This document shows, piece after piece, positions 42,523-50,356 of a DNA stretch of 64,000 nucleotides. The translations under genes and the position numbers were made by a program. This DNA is from DASYLJ01 sp036009625. GTDB lineage: Bacteria > Desulfobacterota > Binatia > DP-6. Under the pieces are notes generated by a model, which saw only the letters and a program-made list of their open reading frames with translations, was not told where the DNA came from and ran no database searches. The DNA lies in NCBI GenBank assembly GCA_036009625.1, contig DASYLJ010000127.1:1-64000 (forward strand). Reading direction: 5' to 3'. The first letter of the stretch is position 1, and each line of letters opens with the position of its first letter.

Positions 42523-45500
42523 TCAGGGCGTCGGAGTGACGCTCGACGCGATCGCCGCCGCGCATGTGGCGTCGAGCTTCTTCTTGCCGGCCTTCTGCGC
42601 GAGCTTGGCGGCCTTTCGGAACGACGCCGACGCCTTCCTGGCGAGCTTGGTCGCCTTCCTCGACGTGGTCGCCGCCGCCTGCTGCGACAGAGCGCATCCG
42701 CGCGCGAACTTCCCGGCGATGTTCTTCGGCAGCGCGATGCCGGCGCATGACGTCGGGTGCAGCCCCTCGCGGCACCAGCAGGCAATGCCCGCCGCGCCGC
42801 GCAGCAGGTCGCACGACGGAGGCTCGTCGGCCGTTCCCGTGTTCACGACGGCCTCGCCCTCGACGTGGTCGAACGCGAGTGGGCGGTCGAGGATCAGCGA
42901 CCCGAAGCCGATGATCGCGGCGTCGTCCTGGTTCGGCTGCCCGGGGTTCACGGCCACACTATCGCCGATCGCGAAGCCGTCGTTCGACTCGACGCCAACC
43001 TCGTTGGTGCCTGCGGGCGCCTTCTTCGTCGTGCACTCGGCGCGGGGGCTGCGACGGAAGACGTCGATGCCGGCCGCATAGGCCGACGTGTTCGCACCCT
43101 GTCCGCCGACGTCCGACAATCCGAGCCTCGCGTTGCCCCACAACCCCATGATCCCCTGCACGAACAGGGTACTGCCCTGGGTCGTCAACGAGGGCGCCTC
43201 CGTCGCGTCACCGACGAACTGGACGTCGTGCTCGGCGAAGAACACGCCGCTGACATTCGTCCGCGCGAGGAAGAACCGCACGGCGTGCGCCGAACGCGAG
43301 TAGCCGGAGAGACTCACGACGTCGCTCGACTTCTGGCAGGAGGTGGTGATCGCGGTCACGCCGGACTTCCCGATGGGATCGTGCGCAGCGAAGAATTCGG
43401 GCGTGGCCGCGTACGGGAATGCGAACTCGTCGACGACGCGGGAGCCATTCCCGAGTCGCGGCCGCTCGATACGCAACCGGGGAGTGACCACGCCGGGCAG
43501 CAGCAACCCCGGCGCCTGCACCCACGCGGCCAGGTACGCGGTCACCCGATGCTTCCCGTCATCGGCGAGCTCCTCGCGCTCGGCCGATCGACCCCCCGCG
43601 GTCGGTTGTCCGACGAAGAGGTAGTCGGTGTCGGTCGGGAAGACGATGATCTCGCCGTTGCAGCGCGGTCCCTTCACCACCGTGGTGTCGTCCGAGAACG
43701 TGAGGCCGTCGGCCGCCGCCATGTGCTCGAACCACACGGCCTGCACGAGCGTGTCGACGACGAAGTCGCCCTGCCGTCCCTGCATAAGTCCCGAGCAGCT
43801 GTCGCGCACCGGGAAGTGGCCAACCTGCACCGTCCCCGTCGCGCGTCCGTCGTCGCCCGGCACGAGCTTCGCCAGCTCCGTCCCCGCCCAGCGGATCGCG
43901 ACCGGGGTCGCCGGCACGAAGTTGGTGACGACGACGTTGAGATCGGCGTTTGCCTTGGCATCGCCGAGCGGCAGCGGGCCGCCCAGCGGTCCGGCGATTC
44001 CGATGGTCGGCGCGGAGATCTCGACGGTGCCCGACGCGATCGCGCCGACGGGCGTTCCGGTCGCTGCGCCGGTCGCCGTCAGGGTAGCCGTGATCTCCAC
44101 CGAGCCTGGATGCGTCAGGCGAACGTTCCAGACCACCGACGCCGACGTGCCGGGAATCGTCGCCGGCACGTCGCCCGCCTGCGTGACCTCGGCGGCGCCG
44201 TCACCGCTCGCAGGCGTGATCTGGAACGCGATCGCCACGTCCTTCAGCGTCTCGCCGGACGAGTTCGCCACCACGACCTCGACCGTACCGGGTTGACCGA
44301 TGCCGGTGTGGGCGAACGTCGGCGTCAGCTCGAGGCTCACGGCGCCCGCGACCGACACGGTCTGCGTGCGCGCCAGCGGGGTGTCCACCGACGTCGTCAG
44401 GTCGTGGGCGCTGGCCGTCGCGCTGAGCGACAGCTGGCCGGCCAGATGCGGCGTGACGACGTACGTGAAGTTGATGAGGCCGCCGTTGGCGACCTGCACC
44501 GTGCCCGCCGGCTCGGGAGGGGAGATCGTCGCGGCGCCCGGCACGCTCGCCGTCAGCGCACCCGGCGTGACGTCCAGTACGTGCCCCGTCTGGTTCATCA
44601 CGTGCAGCACCACCTCGAACGCCTCGCCCTGGTCGACCGACGACGGCGCGTCGAGCGTGGCGCTGATGCCGCCCCCCACGGGGAACCGGCGCGATGCCGT
44701 GTGGATGGCACCGATCACCTTCTCGCCAACCGTGCCGGCGGCGTCGACCACGGCCAGGCCCTGCCCCTCGCCCACGGCAACGACCGGCAAGTCGAACCAC
44801 TGCGTGCTCCCTGGTGGCATGTCCGCAGACGCCGGGTTGGACGGGCCGGCGCCGGCGACGACCACCGTGTCGGGTGACAGCTCGGCGCTGGGCGTGACGG
44901 CGTGGATGGTCACGCCGCTGTCGCTCCGCAGCTGCACCCGCAGCGCGAACGGATTCGGCGGCGCCGGCGACGTCGGCTGGGTGAGCACCTGCGTGATGAC
45001 GAGGCGCGGAACCATCTTCATCGAGAACGTCGCCGTACCGTTCAGCCGGTCCGTCACCTTCAGCGTGACGACGTGCTCGCCTTCGGCGGCGAATGGATGC
45101 GAGATCGTCTTGCCGGTGCCGGTCTGCCCGTCGCCGAAGTCCCATTCGTACTTCGTCAGCGCCGCCTCGAACCGCGACAGGCTCGCATCGAAGAAGAACT
45201 CGCCGGGCACGCCGGTGCCGCGATACGTGAAGAGCGCCGTCGGCGGCAGCATGACGACGGCGAGGATCTGCGGATTCGTCCAGTCGTCGGCCGCGGCCGC
45301 CGCGGCATCGGCACAGTTGAATCCGAAGTTGCCGGACAACCCCACCCAGAACGAGCCCGGAGGCGCCTCCTTGGTGCCCGTCACGCCACCCGCGCCGACC
45401 GTGACCTTGTCGAACGGGGGCATCCGGTTGCCACCACCGACCGATCCGGTGGCCACGTGCGTGTACCTGATCTGGTAGTAGGCGACGCGCCCGCCGAGGT

Positions 45501-45678
45501 CGCTGAACTCGATGACCGACTCGGCGAAGCACTCGGTCGGACCGGTGGGAATGGTCACCTGCTTGATGATCGCGGGAACGCTGACCAGCTCGAAACCATC
45601 GGGGGCGTCCACCGCCCAGCCGATACCGCTCAGGACCGTGAGGATCGCCACGGCCAGGCTCAGGACGATCGCCCGCAT
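42523..45678 (-). CDS. Giant exported protein with PKD domain and Lys/Ala-rich tail
   Basis: About 1051 aa from the ATG at 45678, which opens a signal peptide ending GIGWA. Residues about 140-240 hold a PKD domain (FFFDASLSRFEAALTKYEWDF, then GDGQTGTGKTISHPFAAEG). Several CARDB/immunoglobulin-like beta domains follow (LVITQVLTQPTSPAPP, LELTPTFAHTGIGQPG, VVVTNFVPATPVAI). The final about 90 residues contain a small Cys motif (CDLLRGAAGIACWCREG) and a Lys/Ala-rich helix. The same kind of Cys/Lys-rich helical segment occurs in the esterase and in the protein at 50357. It is a surface or matrix protein of unknown role. Confidence 0.75.
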   Translation of the reverse strand: MRAIVLSLAVAILTVLSGIGWAVDAPDGFELVSVPAIIKQVTIPTGPTECFAESVIEFSDLGGRVAYYQIRYTHVATGSVGGGNRMPPFDKVTVGAGGVTGTKEAPPGSFWVGLSGNFGFNCADAAAAAADDWTNPQILAVVMLPPTALFTYRGTGVPGEFFFDASLSRFEAALTKYEWDFGDGQTGTGKTISHPFAAEGEHVVTLKVTDRLNGTATFSMKMVPRLVITQVLTQPTSPAPPNPFALRVQLRSDSGVTIHAVTPSAELSPDTVVVAGAGPSNPASADMPPGSTQWFDLPVVAVGEGQGLAVVDAAGTVGEKVIGAIHTASRRFPVGGGISATLDAPSSVDQGEAFEVVLHVMNQTGHVLDVTPGALTASVPGAATISPPEPAGTVQVANGGLINFTYVVTPHLAGQLSLSATASAHDLTTSVDTPLARTQTVSVAGAVSLELTPTFAHTGIGQPGTVEVVVANSSGETLKDVAIAFQITPASGDGAAEVTQAGDVPATIPGTSASVVWNVRLTHPGSVEITATLTATGAATGTPVGAIASGTVEISAPTIGIAGPLGGPLPLGDAKANADLNVVVTNFVPATPVAIRWAGTELAKLVPGDDGRATGTVQVGHFPVRDSCSGLMQGRQGDFVVDTLVQAVWFEHMAAADGLTFSDDTTVVKGPRCNGEIIVFPTDTDYLFVGQPTAGGRSAEREELADDGKHRVTAYLAAWVQAPGLLLPGVVTPRLRIERPRLGNGSRVVDEFAFPYAATPEFFAAHDPIGKSGVTAITTSCQKSSDVVSLSGYSRSAHAVRFFLARTNVSGVFFAEHDVQFVGDATEAPSLTTQGSTLFVQGIMGLWGNARLGLSDVGGQGANTSAYAAGIDVFRRSPRAECTTKKAPAGTNEVGVESNDGFAIGDSVAVNPGQPNQDDAAIIGFGSLILDRPLAFDHVEGEAVVNTGTADEPPSCDLLRGAAGIACWCREGLHPTSCAGIALPKNIAGKFARGCALSQQAAATTSRKATKLARKASASFRKAAKLAQKAGKKKLDATCAAAIASSVTPTP

Positions 45679-45859
45679 GGCCGCCGAACGTACCGTGGAC
45701 GGGAGGCCCAACGCCATGAATAAATGGAGGTGGAGTGGCCGCTGAGCTCCTTGTCTTGCTCGTTCCACGTCAGCCGACCCCAGCTGCACCGAAAACCGAC
45801 GCCTGATCCCGATGGATGCGGCCGATGAACTCGGCGTGCGAAAAGGGTAGTCACCGGGC

Positions 45860-47569
45860 ATGCCGCCGACCGCCGACCTCGACCTCCCGCCCTACGACCC
45901 TGCGCGCGTCCTCGCGGCGCCGTTCCCCGAGCGCGTCCGCCTGCTCTGCCGAACCTGGGCCTCCCAGGTCTACCCGACGCCGGGCATCGTCCTGGTGATG
46001 TACTGGACGAAGTATCTGCTTCTCTTCATCGGCGGCTGGGCCTTCTTCGTCTCGTTCTCCGCAGGCTATCCAGGCTTCACCTCGCCCGGCGGCTGGGCGT
46101 TCACCGCCGTCGCGTTCCAGAAGGCGATCCTGTGGGCGATCTTCTACGAGATGATCGGATTCGGCTGCGGCTCGGGGCCGATGAACGCCCGCTTCAACCC
46201 ACCGCTCGGCGGTTTCCTCCACTTCCTGCGTCCCGGCACGACGAAGCTCCCGCTCTTCCCGAACGCTCCCGTCTTCGGAAGCATCCGGCGCGGATGGCTC
46301 GACGTCGCACTCTACGCCGCGAATCAGCTCCTCCTACTGCGTGCGCTCGTGGCGCCGGAGATCACGCCCGACCTCCTCTGGCCGAGCGCCGTGCTGATTC
46401 CGCTCCTCGGCGTCACCGACAAGACGCTCTTCCTGGCGGCGCGGGCCGAGCACTACTGGGTGGCGCTGGTGTGCCTCGCGGCCGCCCATGCCGACGGCCT
46501 CTGGCTCTCGGCCTGCAAGGCGATCTGGTGCGCGATCTGGTTCTGGGCCGCCACCTCGAAGGTCAACCACCACTTCCCGAGCGTCATCATGGTGATGATG
46601 ACCAACGGGCCGTTCTTCCCGAAGGCGCTGAAGCGGCGGCTGTTCGTCTCCTACCCGGACGACCTGCGCCCCTCGAGCCTGGCGGCCACGATGGCCCACG
46701 TCGGCACCTGCATCGAGTACTCGATCCCCGCCGTGCTGCTGCTGGCGAGCACGAGCCCGGTCGTGACCGCGATCATGCTCGTCGTGATGTGCTGCTTCCA
46801 CGGCTTCATCGCGCTGAACAACCCGAGCGGCATGCCGATCGAGTGGAACATCCTGATGATCTACGGGGGCATCTTCCTCTTCGGCGTCCACCCTGACGCC
46901 AGCCTCCTGGCGCTGGGCGCGGCTCCGTGGCTCACTGCCTTCCTCGTCTTCGCCCTCGTCCTCGTCCCAGCGTACGGCAACTTCGTGCCCGGACGCGTCT
47001 CCTTCCTGCTCGCGATGCGCTACTACGCCGGCAACTGGGCCTACAACATCTGGCTCGTGCGCAAGGGCAGCGCCGAGAAGTTCGACAAGCTGACGAAGGC
47101 CGCCGGAACGATGCGCCAGCAGCTGGAGAAGTTGCTCCCAGACCCGACGGCGGTCGAGGTGGCGTTGACGATGGCGCTCTCCCACCGCTTCATGCACCTC
47201 GAAGGTCGGCCGCTCTTCGACGCGCTGCCGCGCGCGGTGGACGACATCGACGACTACGAGTGGAACGACGGCGAGGTCATCGGCGGCATGGTGCTCGGCT
47301 GGAACTTCGGCGACGGGCACCTGAACGGCACGCAGCTCCTCGAGGCCGTGCAGGCGCAGTGCGGCTTCGCGCCGGGCGAGGTGCGCGTCGTCATGGTCGA
47401 GTCGCAACCGCTCTTCGGCCGCGGCATGCGCTGGAAGGTCGCCGACGCTGCGGACGGCGTGCTCGCCGAAGGCGAGACCGTGCTCGCGCCGATGCACGGG
47501 CTGTCGCCCTGGCCGACGGGGCCGTACGCCGAGGCCCTGCTGCGTCACCGGACGCGCGCGAGCGCCTGA
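45860..47569 (+). CDS. DUF3556 multi-pass membrane protein
   Basis: 569 aa with about ten hydrophobic helices. The opening LPPYDPARVLAAPFPERVRLLC and the motif NARFNPPLGGFLHFLRPGTTKLP are typical of DUF3556, a family best known from mycobacteria. WFWAATSKVNHHFPSVIMVMM and FHGFIALNNPSGMPIEWNI are further conserved blocks with His residues that resemble the vitamin-K-carboxylase/HTTM fold. A soluble C-terminal part (YEWNDGEVIGGMVLGWNFGDG) follows. The FAD-enzyme gene begins 3 bp after the stop, so the two are co-translated; together they may modify an isoprenoid or lipid in the membrane. Confidence 0.85.
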   Translation: MPPTADLDLPPYDPARVLAAPFPERVRLLCRTWASQVYPTPGIVLVMYWTKYLLLFIGGWAFFVSFSAGYPGFTSPGGWAFTAVAFQKAILWAIFYEMIGFGCGSGPMNARFNPPLGGFLHFLRPGTTKLPLFPNAPVFGSIRRGWLDVALYAANQLLLLRALVAPEITPDLLWPSAVLIPLLGVTDKTLFLAARAEHYWVALVCLAAAHADGLWLSACKAIWCAIWFWAATSKVNHHFPSVIMVMMTNGPFFPKALKRRLFVSYPDDLRPSSLAATMAHVGTCIEYSIPAVLLLASTSPVVTAIMLVVMCCFHGFIALNNPSGMPIEWNILMIYGGIFLFGVHPDASLLALGAAPWLTAFLVFALVLVPAYGNFVPGRVSFLLAMRYYAGNWAYNIWLVRKGSAEKFDKLTKAAGTMRQQLEKLLPDPTAVEVALTMALSHRFMHLEGRPLFDALPRAVDDIDDYEWNDGEVIGGMVLGWNFGDGHLNGTQLLEAVQAQCGFAPGEVRVVMVESQPLFGRGMRWKVADAADGVLAEGETVLAPMHGLSPWPTGPYAEALLRHRTRASA

Positions 47570-47572
47570 CCC

Positions 47573-49009
47573 GTGGGCGGCTCACAGGGAGGAACCGAGG
47601 CGGTCGTCGTCGGCGCGGGCCCGAACGGCCTCGCCGCCGCGATCGCGCTCGCCAGAGCGGGCGTCTCCGTGCGCGTCGTCGAGGCACGGGACGAGCCCGG
47701 CGGCGGCATGCGCACGGCCGAGCTGACGCTGCCCGGCTTCATGCACGACGTCTGCTCGGGCGTGCATCCGACGGGCATCCTGTCACCGTTCTTCCGGACT
47801 CTGCCGCTCGCAGAGCACGGCCTGGAGTGGGTGGGGGCGCGGGCATCGGTCGCGCACCCACTCGACGACGGTCCGGCCGTGATGCTCTACCGCTCCCTGG
47901 AGCGAACGGCCGCGGGCCTCGGTCGCGACGCGCGCGCATGGACGCGTCTCGTCGGTCCGCTGCTCGACGATCCGCACGGGCTCCTCGCCGACATCATGGC
48001 TCCGCTGCGGATACCCGCGCATCCGCTCGCGTTCATGCAGTTCGGGTTGCGCTCGGCATTCTCGGCGAACCGTCTCGCTCGGGTGTGGTTCCGCGACGAA
48101 CGCGCGCGCGCGCTCCTCGCCGGCTGCGCGGGCCACGGCATCCTGCCGCTCACGCGGCCCCTCTCGGCCGCGTTCGGCGTGCTGTTCGCGTTCACCGCGC
48201 ACGTCGAGGACTGGCCGGTGGCACGCGGTGGATCGCAGGCCATCACGCGGGCGTTGGCGTCGTATCTGGAGAGCCTCGGTGGTCGCATCGAGACCAACCA
48301 CCGCGTCGAGAACATGGCCGCGCTCGGCGATGCGCGCCTCGTCCTGTTCGACACCTCCCCCGACGAGCTGATGCGGATCGCGGGCGACGCGCTGCCCGAT
48401 GGCTACCGGCGTCGTCTCGCGCGCTATCGCTACGGGCCCGGCGTCTTCAAGCTCGACTGGGCGCTCGACGGGCCGATCCCGTGGCGCGACCCGACCTGCC
48501 GTGAAGCGTCCACGGTGCACGTGGGTGGCACGCTCGAGGACATCTGCGCCTCGGAGCACGACATGTTCCACGGGCGCCACAACGAAAGGCCGTTCCTCAT
48601 CGTGTGCCAGCAGAGCGAGGTCGATCCGACGCGCGCGCCCGCCGGCAAGCACACGGGCTACGCGTACTGCCACGTGCCGAGCGGATCGACGGTGGACATG
48701 ACGACGACGATCGAGCGGCAGATCGAACGCTTCGCGCCCGGCTTTCGCGACCGCATCCTCGCCCGTCATGCGATGAACACGGTCGACTTCGAGCGCTACA
48801 ACCCGAACTACCGCGGCGGCGCCATCACCGGTGGCGTCGCCGACGCGCTCCAACTCTGGACCCGTCCCGTCGCGCGCCTCGACCCCTACTCGACACCGAA
48901 CCCGCGTCTCTTCATCTGCTCGGCATTCACGCCACCGGGCGGCGGCGTGCACGGGCAGTGCGGCTACTGGGCGGCGCGTTCGGCGTTGCGCCGGCTCGGC
49001 AAGGAATGA
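47573..49009 (+). CDS. Phytoene-dehydrogenase-like FAD oxidoreductase
   Basis: 478 aa from the GTG at 47573. The dinucleotide motif is VVVGAGPNGLAAAIALARAG followed by VVEARDEPGGGMRT, the signature of CrtI-type flavoproteins. The C-terminus HGQCGYWAARSAL is also usual. It may desaturate, isomerise or oxidise a long polyene or isoprenoid. It is the second gene of a two-gene unit with DUF3556. The same pair is known in actinobacteria, but no carotenoid synthase, such as phytoene synthase, is seen in this window. It converges with an MFS gene after 30 bp. Confidence 0.85.
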   Translation: MGGSQGGTEAVVVGAGPNGLAAAIALARAGVSVRVVEARDEPGGGMRTAELTLPGFMHDVCSGVHPTGILSPFFRTLPLAEHGLEWVGARASVAHPLDDGPAVMLYRSLERTAAGLGRDARAWTRLVGPLLDDPHGLLADIMAPLRIPAHPLAFMQFGLRSAFSANRLARVWFRDERARALLAGCAGHGILPLTRPLSAAFGVLFAFTAHVEDWPVARGGSQAITRALASYLESLGGRIETNHRVENMAALGDARLVLFDTSPDELMRIAGDALPDGYRRRLARYRYGPGVFKLDWALDGPIPWRDPTCREASTVHVGGTLEDICASEHDMFHGRHNERPFLIVCQQSEVDPTRAPAGKHTGYAYCHVPSGSTVDMTTTIERQIERFAPGFRDRILARHAMNTVDFERYNPNYRGGAITGGVADALQLWTRPVARLDPYSTPNPRLFICSAFTPPGGGVHGQCGYWAARSALRRLGKE

Positions 49010-49039
49010 CCGACGCTCGGCTTCGCACCGGGGAACGCG

Positions 49040-50314
49040 TCAGCGCGTGTTCGCAGCGGCGGTCGTGTCATGCACACCGTTCGCCCGCGACGGAAGCACC
49101 CGCTCGAGCCGCAGCGCCGCGACGCCCAGCACGGCGCAGCCGGCGATCAGCATCGCGATGAACGCGTCGCCGAGGTTCCTTCCGAGGAGGATGCCCGCGA
49201 CCACGGGACCAGAGATCGCCGCTCCCTGGAACGCCACCGCCGCGGTTGCATTGTAGCGCCCCCGAAGCCGCTCGGGTGCGACGTCGTTGACGATGGCCGG
49301 CGCCGTCGGCGACAGCAGGGTTTCGCCGACCCCGAACAGACCGAAGGCGACGACCATCAGCACGTCGGCGAGCGGCGACGCGGGCGTCTGGCCGGCCAGC
49401 CCGAGGACGGCCCACGACGCACCCCAGACCGTGGCGTGGATCATCAGGAGTCGCGTTCGCCGTCGCCCGTCGATGAGGCGCAGGACGACGAGCTGCAGCA
49501 GCACGATGATCGCCGTGTTGACCGCGAAGGCGATGCCGAGCGTACGCGACGACACCCGAGCCACCGCGTTGGCGTACGCGGTCCAGCCACCCTCGATCTG
49601 GCCGTAGCCGACGAAGGCTGCCACGAAGCTGACCACGAGATAGCGGCGGAAGACGCGGTCGCGAAGCACGTCGGCGTAGCTGCCCACGTCGTCGGGCACG
49701 ATCGTTCGAGATCGCGCGGGTGGCCCGCCGAGATGACGGAGCGGCACGGCGAGGATCGCCAATGCGAGCAGGAACGTGGCCGCGTCGGCGCGGTAGATCG
49801 CGACGAACGTCCCGGGTCGCGCCGTGTCGACGAACAGCGCTCCGATGATGCCGCCGATACCGATCCCGGCGTTCACGCAGGCGAACTGCACGCCGAAGTA
49901 ACGCTGCCGTCGCTCGGACGACACGATGCTCGCGACCAGCGCCTGGTTGGCGGGCCAGAACGCCGCCACGCCGATCCCGGTGAGGATGCGGGCCACGACG
50001 GCGTCGAACACGGACTCCGCCGACGACAGCAGGAACACGCCGGCCGCCGCGCCGGCGAGCGCACCCATCTGCACGCGTCGCGGTCCCAGCCGATCGATCA
50101 GCATCCCGATGGGGCCGAGGAGCACGAGCGCTATCAGCGCCGGCACCGCGACGATGATGCCGATCGTTTCGAGCGGCAGCGCCCGGACGTCGTGCAGGTA
50201 CACGACCAGGAACGGCACGGTCAGTCCCGTTCCGAACGCATCCAGCGCGATGCCGGACAACATCAGCCGCGCATCGCGCGACGTCGCCGCCCCACGCATG
50301 CGACTGTTTGGCAT
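49040..50314 (-). CDS. MFS transporter
   Basis: About 424 aa from the ATG at 50314 with 12 predicted helices. Motif A is GPIGMLIDRLGPRRVQMG, and the second copy lies at LRLIDGRRRTRL. It resembles drug or metabolite exporters of the DHA1 type. It starts 42 bp after the stop of the large exported-protein gene on the same strand, so read-through transcription is possible, but no functional link is evident. The substrate is unknown. Confidence 0.85.
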   Translation of the reverse strand: MPNSRMRGAATSRDARLMLSGIALDAFGTGLTVPFLVVYLHDVRALPLETIGIIVAVPALIALVLLGPIGMLIDRLGPRRVQMGALAGAAAGVFLLSSAESVFDAVVARILTGIGVAAFWPANQALVASIVSSERRQRYFGVQFACVNAGIGIGGIIGALFVDTARPGTFVAIYRADAATFLLALAILAVPLRHLGGPPARSRTIVPDDVGSYADVLRDRVFRRYLVVSFVAAFVGYGQIEGGWTAYANAVARVSSRTLGIAFAVNTAIIVLLQLVVLRLIDGRRRTRLLMIHATVWGASWAVLGLAGQTPASPLADVLMVVAFGLFGVGETLLSPTAPAIVNDVAPERLRGRYNATAAVAFQGAAISGPVVAGILLGRNLGDAFIAMLIAGCAVLGVAALRLERVLPSRANGVHDTTAAANTR

Positions 50315-50356
50315 CGACGGGGCGGCGACGCGAACGTCGCGGACCACGCAGGCGCG

